64,000 nucleotides of DNA from Delphinapterus leucas (taxonomy: Eukaryota > Chordata > Mammalia > Artiodactyla > Monodontidae), in contig NW_022098021.1 in assembly GCF_002288925.2 (NCBI RefSeq), positions 33,734,065 through 33,798,064 of the forward strand. Reading direction: 5' to 3'. The notes beneath the pieces are model-generated. The model was given only the letters and a program-made list of their open reading frames with translations. It was not told where the DNA came from and ran no database searches. The position numbers and the translations under genes are program-made. This document shows positions 12,584-24,909 of this stretch, in pieces; position 1 is the stretch's first letter; each line of letters starts with the position of its first letter.

Positions 12584-15500
12584 GACTGGGAAAAAAATTC
12601 CTAGCTCATATTAAATGAAGGAAAATATATCCATGTATGGTAATGTGTTTTCCAACTGTTCTCTCTAATTTAAAACAAAAGCATATAAAGGAAAAAGTTT
12701 AAGTCTAACTTCTCCAGATACTCCTTATTACTTTTCAAAGGTAATTGCTGTTGACAATTTATTGCATATTCTTCCTTGTTTTTTTTCCTATAAATGTGTG
12801 TAAACATTTATTTTATTAATATTCTTATGCACACCCTCCTATGGAATTAAAAAAATAACTCTAGCCTTTAATACACTGTGTTGTATAGCTTGCATTTTCA
12901 CTTATACTGTGAGCATCTTTCCACTTTAGTACACATATATGTGACATTTTTTAAATTAATGGACTAGTATTCCATATTATGCATATTCTGTGTTAAGTAT
13001 TCAACTGCTCGTAGATTATTCATATTTTTGAACCAGGTTTTCTATTGATTTAAGTATATTTTCCCATTTTTCATTTTTTCTTTTCTGTCAATTTCATAAG
13101 CAAAGTAATTGTGAGATGCATACATGAATATATTATTTTAGTAATATAGAATTTTGAAGGTTTTCTCTTCTCTTCTGCCATTAAAAATTATTGAATGGTT
13201 TGATAGTGTGATAAATACTCTAGTTCATTATTTCCTGTGAAACAAGTGATTTCATTTTATTCTACCATCTTTAACCAACTTAGCTCTTTAATGGGTTTCT
13301 TTTCTCCTGCTATATTTTTATGAACCTAAGATTGAATTTCCTGGCACAGGTATATGAAACATAGTAAACAGAGACCCTCCTTTTGGAAGAAGTTAGAGTT
13401 ATAGGGGACTCAGGGAGAAGAAAAGTGAAAGTGAGGACTCAGCAAGAACTCAGTAGAAGCCTAGCAGCTATTCCACCTTCTCAACAGGGAGTACTTTTTT
13501 TTCCTCATCATCCCAAATGAGAGAGGCACCAGAAATATTAGGATGATAAATGCTTTGAGGTGCCAATATTACTTTCCTTTGATTAGCACCAAAGATGGGA
13601 ATTGGGGTTGTCCACATTGGATCATGGAGGCAGGGAATTTTCCAGTCCCAGGACCTGATGCATGTTGCCTAGGGAGAACAGTGTGCAAGATGCATAAGCA
13701 TATTATTGGATTAATATATTATTTTTCATAATAAAAATTTATGCTTGTAAAAAGTTCAAAGACATGAGCCTGAAATTAGACTAGATTAGGATCTTCAGGA
13801 ACTTGGAGCTAGTCATTTGTTTCTTCTAATACACATGGGCCAGTGATTTAGTCATTTGCTTTCTTTATTATTTTATTAATTTCTATGATCCCAAGGAGTG
13901 CACCTGAGATAAATGAGCATCTTATGTCTAGGAGATGTAGCTGCTTTCCCCTCAGGTTTCACTGATCTTGCCAACGTGGCCCTCTGCACTTGGGCCAGGT
14001 CCTCTGAAGAATTACAAAGATGGAGCAAAGGTCTTTCCATGACTCTCACTAGAGGAAACATTTCTGTCAGTTAATCAACCAGTATTTTTAGAGTGCCTAT
14101 GGGGTAGTTTCAAACAGGCAAACCGAAGATGTACAAGATGCCCGGTCTCTACCGTCAATGGCTTACAGGAGCATAAGGCATAAACATGAAGAAACAGAGC
14201 ATGCAAACAAAAATGAGAATGTCCATGTAAGTTTATAGATGTGTGCTCAGGGGCTCAAAGGGTGGTGAGATCCCTGACAACTGAGCACAGACAGTTTTCA
14301 GAGGAGGTAGAATTGGTATTGGGCTTGAAGGCTGGGTCAGCTTCCTTAGGTGGAGACCATGTTTCTGGAATGACATTTACTTAAGTCCCTTTCTTTTTTG
14401 GCATCTATACACTTTGAAACTTCTGAAGATATCAATAATACATGCACATTTTAAAAATTAAATAACAAAAAATCTATATATAACAAAATGGGAAAATTGC
14501 ATTCATCCCACACTTCCCTAAGAAAACCATTAACAGTTAAGAATGCAGTCTTCCAAAAATTTCTGTATATATATAAAAGATTAGGTCCCTCTCCCCAGCC
14601 TCCTGCCCATCTCTTCCCCCCACACAACATACTATTTAGAAACAATATGCTTGAGGTTAAGAGGGGAAATTTTACACTCATCCACTGTTCAGTCCAGTTC
14701 TGTATGAGAGTTCAAGGAGACAAATTAGGAGCACAACTTTTCTCCAGAGGCCTTGTTCCTTCTCTTCTTGAGCTCTCTCAGGGACTTCAAATTTCCACCT
14801 GAAATAAATTTACTCAAATGGTGTGGGCCACCTTTTTGCTGTGGGGAGATTCTGTTCTGAAAGCAAAATTGGCTTAGACAGAAAACCAGGAGAAGAAAAC
14901 CTGGCTAAGCTTGAGCCAGGCACAATGAGGGAGTAAAGAGCTTTTCAGACTTAGTTAACAACTGACTGCACTAGCTGGTGATGAGATCCAGCAAATAGAA
15001 GGCTCTCCCCTGTCTCACTAGACGACAATCACACCTTTTCTAGAGAACATAACAAGGATAGAGCAGAGAGAGGAGAGGAAGTGTTTATTTCCATATTGCT
15101 CCCTAGAGAGTATAAAGAAGTTTCCTGTCCTCTATGTATGATGGAGAATGAGGATGGAGAATGAGGGTTTCATCATAACCCTGCTAGGGAGAGTGAATAA
15201 AGGCAGCTGTCCTGTGAACCATTCATTCCCTTCTCTTGGGAAGTAATGACCTTAGGGGAAGGATAAGAAAACAAGTGATGGTCTAATCAACTTGTCAGCT
15301 AGACCTCCAGACAAATAGACTGATGATATTTACTAGGAGGAAGTGACCTTATCGATAGAATGTTATCAACAGGATGTCCCTGGCTAAAGGATTTCCTACT
15401 GTTAATAAATCCAGAATGTTTGGGTTTATAAGACATAGTTCCCTGGAGAATATCATGTAGGCTACATAACTCTCTGAGTATGAGATAGAGATGTTTCATA

Positions 15501-15644
15501 ATTTAAAATCTCTCAGCAGAGTGGTAATAACCCATATATTCCCACTTACAGGACTCATCTATTATTCTGTTCCAGAGAGCAAGTGTTCCATGTGGCAAGG
15601 AAGAACCCTAAGAGTCGTTGGGCATGTCCCAGCATTCAGTATGC
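12584..15644. other. Gene-free region, diverged
   Basis: No open frame above about 104 codons, no splice-flanked exon and no RNA gene seen. About 12,880-13,030 ('agcatctttccactttagta', 'ggactagtattccatattatgc') resembles the antisense 3' end of a very old L1. About 14,040-14,350 ('gaggaggtagaattggtatt') resembles an ancient L2-type repeat. The remainder looks like ordinary unique intergenic or intronic DNA. Confidence 0.5.
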
Positions 15645-16690
15645 TTTTTTTTAAAAATTGGGGTAGAGTTGCTATACAATGTTGTGCTAGTTTCCACTGT
15701 GCAGTGAAGTGAATCAGGAATATGCATACATATATCCCCTCGTTTTTTGGATTTCCTTCCCATTTAGGTCAACACACAGCATTGACTAGAGTTCCCTGTG
15801 CTATACAGCAGGTTCTAATTAGTTACCTGTTTTATACATAGTAGTGTATATATGTCAATCCCAATCTCCCAATTCATCCCACCCCCTCTTCCCCCCTTTG
15901 GTGTCCATATGTTTGTTCTCTACTTCTGTGTCTCTATTTCTGCTTTGCAAATAGGTTAATCTGTACCATTTTTCTAGATTCCACATATTTGCATTAATAT
16001 ACTATATTTGTTTTTCTCTTTCTGACTTACTTCATTCTGTATGACACTGTCTAGGTCTATCCACATCTCTAAAAATGATCCAATTTCCTTTCTTTTAATG
16101 GCTGAGTAATATTCAATTGTATATATGTACCACATCTTCTTTATCCATTCATCTGTCAATGGATATTTAGGTTGTTTCCATGTCCTGGCTGTTGTAAATA
16201 GTGCTGCAATGAACATTGGGGTGCATGTGTCCTTTGAATTATGGTTTTCTCAGGGTATATGCCCAGGAGTGGGATTGCTAGGTCATATGGCAGCTCTATT
16301 TTTAGTGTTTTAAGGAACCTCCATACTTTTCTGCATAGTGGCTGTATCAATTTACATTCTCACCATCAGTGAAAGAGGGTTCCCTTTTCTTCACACCCTT
16401 TCCAACATTTATTGTTTGTAGATTTTTTGATGATGGCCATTCTGACCAGTGTGGTGATACCTCATTGTAGTTTTAATTTGCATTACTGTAATAATTAGTG
16501 ATGTTGAGCATCTTTTCATGTGTTTGCTGGCCATCTGTATGCCTTCTTTGGAGAAATGTCTATTTAGGTCTTCTGCCCGTTTTTTTGATTGGGTTGTTCT
16601 TTTTTTTGATATTGAGCTGCATGAGCTGTTTACATATTTTGGAGATTAATCCCTTGTCAGTTGCTTCATTTGCTTTTTTAACTTGTGTAT
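15645..16690 (-). mobile_element. L1 3' part, 5'-truncated, minus strand
   Basis: Read on the minus strand, the piece covers the C-terminal end of ORF2, the 3' UTR and an A tail (the T run near 15,645). It contains the usual 3' UTR phrases and the ORF2 end with YYSAIKRKEI and SQKEKNKY. It is 5'-truncated near 16,690. Confidence 0.9.
15974..16690 (-). pseudogene. L1 ORF2 C-terminal relic
   Basis: Two overlapping frames (16156-16350 and 15974-16216, minus) give the conserved L1 C-terminal segment, with [16 protein letters not shown] in the first and [28 protein letters not shown] and YYSAIKRKEI in the second. A frameshift separates them near 16,200. The endonuclease and RT domains are absent. 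Confidence 0.85.
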
Positions 16691-17639
16691 TTTTTGAAAT
16701 TATAGTAAAGATTAACACTAGGGAGTATTTCCAAACCCTGTGAGTCTGATTTGATAGTCTTATCCTGTGTATCTACTTGGACATATACTTGTGAAACTCA
16801 TTTTTCACTAAACAGTATATAGTCTTGGTACTTAGATGTGTTGACCTGTATCATGGATCTCAAGGAGGAACTTCATAGACATGTAGAATCTCAAAGCTAC
16901 AGAATCTTAAACTGAGTTTCAATGAGAGTCCCAGGTGATTTGGATGCACAATAAAGTGTTAGAAACACTGAATTTCACACTCCTGCTATTGTCAAATTTT
17001 TCAGTAACAAAATTTCTTGGTAGTATGGCTTACTCTAGCTGTATCTAGCCAAATTCTTATGTTCCGTTTCCTTTCCAGCACATTACAATCTGACCTTGGT
17101 TTCTTCTTGTCAAATTTATCTAGCTCAAATTTTTAGCATGGTTTGACCTAATTAAGTCCCTTTCCATTTTGAATCACTTTCTTCTCTTGCTTTTTGTGCT
17201 GGTTCATTTGTCTGCTTTTCCTTCTACTTTTTTGTTTCCTTTTTTTCTCACCTTTTTATCTGAAAGGTGTATAATTGTTGCAGTGTCTCTGGGATTAGTC
17301 TTGGATCCTCTTGATTTTCCCTCTATAGCTCTCTGGGTGATTTCATTTTGCTATATAGTTTTATAAAACACTTAAATGCTGATTTTTCTGAATTCATATC
17401 TCTAACCTAGACCTCTCCTCTGAACTACAGACAATTTCTTCAACTGTCTGTGTTGACATCTCCATTTGGAATTCTAATCAGCATCCTAATATATTTCAAC
17501 AAAAATTAATCTCTAAATTACCCCTCTCATCATGCCCACTTACATGGTTTTAGCCCAATATTCCTTAACCCAGTTAGTGGCAACAATATAATCCACCAAG
17601 TTAGTTGCCATTGTATCATTGAAACCCCCTTTACCTGAA

Positions 17640-18120
17640 CCCCCACATTCATTTTACTAACAATGTTGAGCCAATTTCACTTCCAAAATGTATCTCAGAT
17701 CTGTTATTTTTCTCCATTATCTCAGCTACCACCCAGCTGAGGCCACCACAGCTCTCATAATGAACAACCACAGAAATCTCCTAAGTAGTTTCCCTGATTC
17801 CAGGACAATAATTTATTACCTGTACCATAGTCATGGTAAAAGCTACACGCTAAAAGTGTAAATTGGATATGTCACTCTCCTGCTAATAATTCATCAGTGG
17901 CTTCACTTCGAACAAAATTCAGATTCCTTTTATACCTTACAGGATTCTACATGACCTGGACTCTTCCTGCCTCTCAGACCCCATGTTCTACTAATTTCCC
18001 TGGATCAACAACCTCCAACTTCCTGGAGCCCTCTCTGTTCTCAAGGAACACCACATTTACTCCTATCTCAAGGCCTTTGAGTTTCTTGTTTCTTCTTGCA
18101 GGGAATGTTTCCTACTCCTC
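17640..18120. repeat. Ancient L2-like repeat
   Basis: Phrases such as 'ctcctgctaataattcatca', 'gtggcttcact', 'ttacaggattctacatgacc', 'tctcaaggcctttgagtttc' and 'agggaatgtttcctactcc' follow the well-known order of an ancient mammalian L2-type repeat ('...cagtggcttccc...', '...cctttgcacatgctgttcc...'). Divergence is high and strand is not assigned. Confidence 0.45.
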
Positions 18121-18124
18121 TATC

Positions 18125-18305
18125 TACCAACACACACAAAATCACAGACAAACATACATATCTGCATATGAATATGTGTACGTAGATATAGGCACACATG
18201 GATAGAGAGACAAACACATATACAGACACTCAAAAAGATGCAGACATATACACAGATACATGGACACACACACACACACGCACACACATGCACACACAGA
18301 GATAC
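18125..18305. repeat. Interrupted CA-rich simple repeat
   Basis: CACA, CATA and GATA units alternate, with the purest run near 18,265-18,298. The open frames here (for example 18238-18441) are translations of simple sequence. Confidence 0.8.
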
Positions 18306-18529
18306 CCCTAGTCTTTGTAGAATCAGCTTCTTACCATACAGATCTCATTTCCAGTATCAAATCCTTGGAGATGTTATCTTTGACAGCCTAGATCTAAGAA
18401 TTTTTCAGTTGATTTGCTTGGCTTTGCTAGGAAGAAAGTGATTCATCAACAAATAAGGACAATTTAGCTTCTTCTAATATTCATATAGCATTTCACTTTT
18501 AAAATCTAAATCTTCTAGCTGAGATCTCC

Positions 18530-19870
18530 AGAAAATTTATTGAGTAATTGTGATATTTCTGTTCCTGATTTTATTTTATTTTTGCAAAACATGATATTTT
18601 GTTGTTCCTTTCTGACAGAAACACTTTCATAAGTTCAGAAAGCATTCTTTTAATGCTATCTTACTAAGAATTTTATTTGGAATAAAAACTAAATTTTATT
18701 AAACAATTTCTGGACATATATGGAAGTTATAGTTTTTCTTCTTTATTATGTGTTTCCTAATTTCAGAACATCTTTACATTCTTGCATCTGGATTCTTTTA
18801 GTAATTTTCTCTTTAGGATTTTGAAAATCTGTATTAATTAGTGGGATTGAATTTCATTACCACTACTACTACTTCTATTGCTACTACAAATGCCATTGCT
18901 ATTCTTTTGTAGTTAAGGTTCTGACAATTTTGTAGAATTAAAGGGGGATCTCACCAACTTTTACCATATACTGGGGCAGATTAATTTCCATATTCCTTGA
19001 GATTTTCTAGAACTCATCTGGAAATTTTATGATGGGTTTTTAACTATCTTTTCAGTTTCTTCTGTTGTTATCAATCTATTGAAATCTTTAATTTCTTTTT
19101 GTCAATATTGATAATTTTTCCTGAAGCTTATGTACTATATCTATATTTTCACATTATTATTATTATTATTATTTTTTTGCAGTACGCGGGCCTCTCACTG
19201 TTGTGGCCTCTCCCGTTGCAGAGCACAGGCTCCAGACGTGCAGGCTCAGCGGCCATGGCTCACTGGCCCAGCCACTCCGCGGTATGTGGGATCTTCCCGG
19301 ACTGGGGCACGAACCCATGTCCCCTGCATCGGTAGGCGGACTCTCAACCGCTGAGCCACCAGGGAAGCCCAATATTTTCACATTATTGAAATAAAGTTGT
19401 ACAGAGCATTTTTCTAAAATGTGTTATACTCCTTTGATTCTATGGTTATATTCCAATTTTCTTCTCTGTTGTCTATCCTGTTGTATTTTCCCAACAATTT
19501 TCTTTATCAGACTTGCTAGAATGTTGCATTTTTTAATGGTCTTTTTAGAGAGCTTACTTTTGGTTTTACTTATTGAATCACTTGGTTTTGTTGTTTTCTA
19601 TTTTAGTAATTTCTGATGTTATCTCAATTCCGTCATCCATTTGTTTTCTTTATGTTTATTCTATTGTTCTTTAACTTTTATGAGTTGCATTCTCAATTAC
19701 TTTATATTCATTCTTGTTTTCTAACAAACAAACTGCTATAACATCTACATTGGACATTCTTTTGGCTGAATCCTGTGCAATCCTGAATAAGTGCATTCAT
19801 GAAGTATTCTTATCATTCTGTTTGAATAATTGGTGATTTCAATTTATGGTTAAAATACAATTTGTTATTG
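18530..19870 (-). mobile_element. Very old L1 ORF2 region, minus strand, split by a SINE
   Basis: Across both sides of the SINE the minus-strand order resembles the N-terminal half of L1 ORF2. 'acttttggttttacttattg' (19,555-19,574) is the antisense of the linker ('aaccaaaagt...'), and 'tttattctattgttctttaa' follows. No frame is left. Limits are approximate because divergence is high. Confidence 0.5.
19159..19371 (-). mobile_element. CHR-type tRNA-derived SINE with 16-bp TSD
   Basis: On the minus strand the element begins gggcttccctggtggc, contains the tRNA-like A and B boxes and ends in an A-rich/TAA tail. It is flanked by an exact 16-bp target-site duplication, atattttcacattatt (19,143-19,158 and 19,372-19,387), so the insertion is clean and its limits are certain. 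About 213 bp, the shorter form of the family in this window. SINEs of this kind are Pol III transcribed and mobilised by L1. It sits inside an older L1. Confidence 0.95.
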
Positions 19871-20244
19871 CTACATCATCAAATTTATTAAGTGAGTTGC
19901 TTATTCTTCAAGTTGATATTTGTCAGTTGACCCCAAACCCCCAAATATCTCCCACTTCTTAAATAGAAAACTTCTCAGCTGTGGCCTGGGGATAGGACAC
20001 AGCTGCCAGACACTGGACAAGACTGGTTTGTGCAGAATGTCTCTCACGAGTTACCTATGATTTGTTCAGCTCTTACTTCCATTCTCAGAAATTGCTGACT
20101 ATGATTCCTCACCCCCTTTATTGTCTTTGTGGAAATCAGTACTCATTTCATTGCCCATATTGGGTTGTGGGATTATAAAATTTACCTTATTTCACCATCT
20201 GCTTTAGATGTTTTAGAAATTTTGTAATGTTTCTATGTTTCTAT

Positions 20245-20286
<42 letters not shown>

Positions 20287-20834
20287 CATATATATAACAT
20301 TATATAATGTTTCTATTATATACTTAAATTTCTCAGTTTGTAAGAATTATCCTCTCTTGCTCTCTTATTTTCTAGCATTCCCTGTCCTCTTTCTCTTTTT
20401 CAGCCAAAGAGTACCTCTCCTTTTGCATTTTGTCTTTGATGTGTTTTATTTGAAAATATTGAAAAATATGAAAAGTAAAAATAACTTGTAAGGAGGAAGT
20501 GAAACTATCCATTCCATGTCACCAAGCAAATTTTCTAAAAATAATCACTACTAATATATTGGTGTGTATTTTTTCGAATTTTTCCCTAGATGTCTGTTGT
20601 CATAAGTATATATGAATAACTTTATATAGGAGTTTTAAAAACCTAAAACCAGGTTATTCTATGCATGTTCACCTGATAGTCTTCTTTTTTCACTTAATGA
20701 ATCACAAATGCTGTGGTTTTATTTTTAATTAAATCTTTCTTTTGTCATTTCTAATTTGGGCAGAGAGCAGAAATACAACCATGAGTTCACTTACTACCCA
20801 GAGTGAGAAACTCTCTTCCTCACTTCCCTCAAGG
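19871..20834. other. Gene-free region with compound microsatellite
   Basis: No coding or RNA feature recognised. About 20,440-20,720 resembles the antisense 3' region of an ancient L1. A CT/TA microsatellite at 20,245 is listed separately. Confidence 0.5.
20245..20297. repeat. Compound (TC)n-(TA)n microsatellite
   Basis: A run of about 11 TC units passes directly into about 15 TA units with one interruption. Likely length-polymorphic. Confidence 0.95.
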
Positions 20835-20852
20835 CTATTTGTGTCTCTTTTT

Positions 20853-21175
20853 TTTTTAGGAAATTTTTATTTTGGGGGGGGCTGCATTGGGTCTTCGTTG
20901 CCACATGGGCTTTCTTTAGTTGCGGCGAGAGGGGGCTACTCTTCATTGCAGTGCATGGGCGTCTCATTGCGGTGGCTTCTCTTGTTGCAGAGCATGGTCT
21001 CTAGGCATGCGGGCTTCAGTAGTTGTGGCTCGCAGGCTCTAGAGCACAGGCTCAGTAGTTGTGGTGCACAGGCTTATTTGCTCTGTGGCATGTAGGATTT
21101 TCCCAAACCAGGGGTCAAACCCGTGTCCCCTGCATGGGCAGGCAGATTCTTAACCACTGCACCACCAGAGAAGCC
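20853..21175 (-). mobile_element. CHR-type tRNA-derived SINE, long form, with 18-bp TSD
   Basis: On the minus strand it begins gggcttctctggtggtgcag and extends for about 320 bp through several 'gtagttgtggctcgcaggct' type modules to an A-rich tail. The duplication ctatttgtgtctcttttt (20,835-20,852) versus ctatctgtgtctcttttt (21,176-21,193) differs at one base. This is the longer structural form, about 110 bp longer than the copy at 19,159. Confidence 0.93.
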
Positions 21176-21287
21176 CTATCTGTGTCTCTTTTTGACAATG
21201 AAATATGTTCCAAGACCTTCCAATAGTTGCTCACTACAATCAAATAAATCTACAAGAAAAACCTTTCAGGGAGCTTGGCTCAATGCT

Positions 21288-21440
21288 CTTTGATGACCTA
21301 TATGGGTGGGAGGGGGGGGGATGGGAGGAGGTCCAAGAGGGAGAGGATATATGCACACATATAACTGATTCACTTCATTGTACAGCAGAAACTAACACAA
21401 CATTGTAACGAATTATACTCCAATAAAAAAGTAGCTCAAA
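21288..21440 (+). mobile_element. L1 3' UTR end fragment
   Basis: Starts in the G-rich polypurine part of the 3' UTR (21,304-21,331) and runs through 'ctgattcacttcattgtaca', 'gcagaaactaacacaacatt' and 'actccaataaaaaag' (AATAAA at 21,422-21,427) to an A-rich tail. Only about 150 bp of the element was inserted. Confidence 0.88.
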
Positions 21441-22429
21441 AAAATAAATTAAATGTAACTTGTATGTGATTAGGAGTAAAGAGCTGAAGGCAAATGACAT
21501 TTTATCATCCCTCTGATCTAAAGACTGACAATTACATTCATTTGCTTGAGAATTCCTTAAAGTGAGGTTTCAGAAAATAACAAATACCTTGATCATTTAA
21601 TCTTATGATGAATCTTTCCTTAGAGAAAGTTGTTGAACTTCTAAGTGAAAAGTTAATTTAAGATTTTTGTATCTAACAATAAAAGTGAAACTGACATTTT
21701 TTTTTCCAAATTTTTGTCTTGTTTTTGTTTTTAATATGAATCAGGGTTAAAATGACCCATAAATGAATTAAGATGTTTATTTTTCTAGATTTTAGAACAC
21801 TTTGTGAAATTCATACTTTTTTTTACATTAGAAGTTGTTAGAAGTCAACAATATAACCATCTAGTGTGGTCTTTTATTGTGGGGAAGAGGGATTTCTGAC
21901 TTGGATGTCCATTTATTGAATGATCACTTACCTGTTTCTGGGTCTTCTTTTATATTCAGTGTTGTTTGTACTTACATTTTCAAATTTTATTATAAATTTG
22001 TTTAAAGTAATTAAGAATTTAAAAAATGTCCACTATGTTTGTGGTCTATACCTTTTTCATTGTTAATATTGTTAATCCTTGACTTCCCTCTTCATCAGTC
22101 TTACCTGAGGCTTGATATATTTTATTAACCTTTTCATAGAAAAAAAGATTTTGGTTTTGGCTGATCCTTTTTTATTTTTAATATTTAAGTAATTTAAAAA
22201 CATTTCCTCATTAATCTTTATTTCCTTTTAATCTCATGTGATTTTCTTCAACTTTTCAAACCAAATTGTTTGGTGTTTTTAAATATTAAAAATATCTTAC
22301 TTGGGCTATAACTTTTACTCCTTAGCCACATTTCATCTTTTAATATATAATATTTTCATTATGATTATTGATCAGTGCTATATTTGTAATTTTTACTTCT
22401 AAATGCATAGGTTTCTTTGAGCTATATAT
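21441..22429. other. Gene-free AT-rich region
   Basis: Strongly AT-rich, with no long frame, RNA gene or clear recent repeat. Parts (about 22,080-22,330, 'ttttggttttggctgatcc') faintly resemble antisense L1 ORF2, too diverged to call. Confidence 0.45.
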
Positions 22430-23280
22430 TTTGTTATTGCCTTTTTAAAATTCCAGTGATTACATCCCTAGTACTTATTTTATTTTATAGCTAGAGGTTT
22501 GTACCTTTGATCCCCTTTGTCATAATACAAAAATATTACATTATTATTGACTATATTCCCCACATTGTACATTTTATTCCTGTGACTCATTTATTTTGTA
22601 ACTCAGAGTTTGTACCTCTTAGTTTCCCTCACCTATTTCACTCATCCCCATACTCTCTTCCCTCTGGCCACCACTGTTTATTCTCTGTGTTTATGACTCT
22701 GTTTCTGTTTCGTTATGTTAGTCCATATTTTTTGTTTTTTAGATTCCACATATAAGTGAAATCTTTCTTTGTATTTATCTTTTTCAGTCTGAATTATTTC
22801 ACTTAGCATAATACTCCTCAGCTCCATCCATTTTGTCACAAATGGTAAGATTTCATTCCTTTTTTATGGTTGAGTAATATTTCATTGTACATATATACCA
22901 CATCTTCTTAGTCCATTCATCTATTGATGGAGACTTTGGTTGCTTCCATATCTTGGTTATTATAAATAATGGTGTAATAAATATATGGTGCATATATATT
23001 TTTGATTTAGTGTTTCCACTTTCTTTGATACATACCCAGGAGTGGAATTGCTGGATCATATGATAGTTCTATTTTTAATTTTTTCTGAGGAACCTCCATA
23101 CTTTTGCCCATAGTGGCTGCTCCAATTTATATTCCCACCAACAGTGCACAAGAGTCCTGTTTTCTCTACATCCTCACTAACATTTATTACTTGTTATCTT
23201 TTTGATAACAGCCGTTCTGACAAGTGTGAAGTGATATTTCATTGTGGTTTTGATTTGCATTTCCCTGATGATTAGTGTCT
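22430..23280 (-). mobile_element. L1 3' part, minus strand
   Basis: On the minus strand the piece holds the L1 ORF2 C-terminus and 3' UTR. The recognisable frame 22853-23059 reads FITPLFIITKIWKQPKSP and MWYICTMKYYST. Upstream (22,900-23,280) are the antisense forms of the conserved 'cctcagaaaaaa' and 'catcagggaaatgcaaatca' blocks. More diverged than the copies at 40.7 and 55 kb. Confidence 0.87.
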
Positions 23281-23560
23281 CACTATATTAATCATTTCAG
23301 ATATTGTTATTGACTTTCAACTATATTACATTGTGATCAGAGAATATGGAATTTGTTGAGACTTCTTCTGTGGCCTAATTAAAACAGGGACTATGTTTAT
23401 AAATATCATCATATATATTTCAAAAAATGTGTTTCTTTATTGGTGACAAGTTTTACTATTTAGCTATTAGATTGACCTCTAATTTTTCCCTTTCTTTTAA
23501 AATTGAAATATAATTGACATATAGCATTGAATTTGTTTTAGGGGTATATTCTTATTTAAT
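23281..23560 (-). mobile_element. Small old L1 fragments, minus strand
   Basis: 23,284-23,400 resembles the antisense start of ORF2 ('tacattgtgatcagagaata', 'atttgttgagacttcttctg'). 23,497-23,560 ('attgaaatataattgacata') resembles the antisense extreme 3' end of another L1. Their separate origins are inferred from non-contiguous positions in the element. Confidence 0.5.
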
Positions 23561-24570
23561 GTTTGTTTTTATGATTTATAAACTTCAAAATCTCCCACAG
23601 TGATAATTAATTTCTTTCTTTATGCTTTAGCTTTCTATATGTAATAAAATGTTGCAATTGAAGAGTTGATTAGGCATAAAAGACATGCAAAGTTTCAATT
23701 CTAAATAACAATATAAGGATTTTCAAAAACAGAGGTTGAGAATCTGTTCTAGGACTTTTGAACTTCCTTACCCACTTCTAGGATCTAAGAGGACTGAGAA
23801 AGTGGAGAAGAGGTGAATTTATGAGCAAATATCTTTGGAGAAATCTCAGAGTTCTCTCCCATCTCTGATATTGCTGATGTGAGTTGGGTGGAAATGTTCT
23901 TGTCCCCTTAGCTCAAGTCTGTAATTTTGGTTCAGTAATTTTGAACCACATTCTCAGCTGTTGAGTGGCAACGAATACAGATGCCTGAGGAAGATCAAGT
24001 GAACTGTTGTGTGAGATCTGTCTCCTAACTGGAAAACTTAAGACAGTGAAAGTGTGATGTCTAGTGGTTTGAGGGCACAGCCAGGAGAGTGAAATCATGC
24101 ATAAGATTGACCAGTTCTCCCTAGGGGATGCAAGGAAAATTTACAGAGGACAAATGCGGCAAGATTAAATGAGTCTGAGTTGGGGATGAAGACATCCACC
24201 AGGTCCAATAAACACAATGGAAATGAGGTGAAGTACCAGATGCCTAGTGGCTGGGGGACCTTTGAGGAGATAAGTGAGAATTTTTCTATGCCATTAACTC
24301 ACTTCCTTCCTTAGACCTCCAGAGTACAGCCTTTGTTGGAAGCAACAGTAGCTGCTACAAAGAGGAAAAAATGAACAAAATTAGTGATAAATGGCAACTA
24401 ATGAAACAGATTAAGCAGTATTAAAATAATTATTAGCAAATTCATATGGCAGAGACAGTAGTAAGAACCTGGAGAAGGTTCAGAGGTAATAAAGAAAAGA
24501 TCAATATGAAGAAGAAAGAAGGAAGAAAAGGAGCTATTATTTATTAAAAACTAAGTACATTACACATACA
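23561..24570. other. Gene-free unique region
   Basis: Moderate base composition. The longest frame is a 61-codon minus-strand one with no recognisable features. No RNA gene, CpG island or young repeat was seen, so this is one of the few stretches likely to be single copy. Confidence 0.5.
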
Positions 24571-24909
24571 AATTAAAAAAAATATTTATATTAGAGTATA
24601 GTTGATTAACGATGTTGTACAAATTTCAGGTGTACAGCAAAGTGATTCAGTTATACATATATGTGTATCTATTCATTATTAATTTCTTTTTCCATGTAGG
24701 TTATTGCAGAATATTGAACAGAGTTCCCTGTGATATACAATAGGTCCCTGTTGGTTACCCATTTTAAATATAGCAGTGAGTCTATGCCAATCCCAAATCC
24801 TAATCTATCCCTCCTCCCCGCACCCTTCCCCCTTGGTAACCATAAGTACGTTCTTTAAGTCTGTGAGTTTGTTTCTGTTTTGTAAATAGTTCATTTGTGT
24901 TATATTTTT

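Larger units (their letters stand above)
16691..18529. other. Gene-free region with ancient repeat and CA-rich tract
   Basis: No protein family or RNA gene is recognised. Roughly 17,640-18,120 resembles an ancient L2-type repeat and 18,125-18,305 is CA-rich simple sequence; both are listed separately. The rest is AT-rich and unremarkable. Confidence 0.5.

Noticed and set aside
15645..16690. Possible link of this minus-strand L1 with the fragment at 18,530 as one split element
   Set aside because: The two differ strongly in divergence, and the intervening 1.8 kb is not a recognisable insertion.
17897..18205. 102-codon frame starting MASLRTKFRF, signal-peptide-like
   Set aside because: It coincides with an ancient L2-like repeat and then runs into CA-rich simple sequence; no homologue is recognised.
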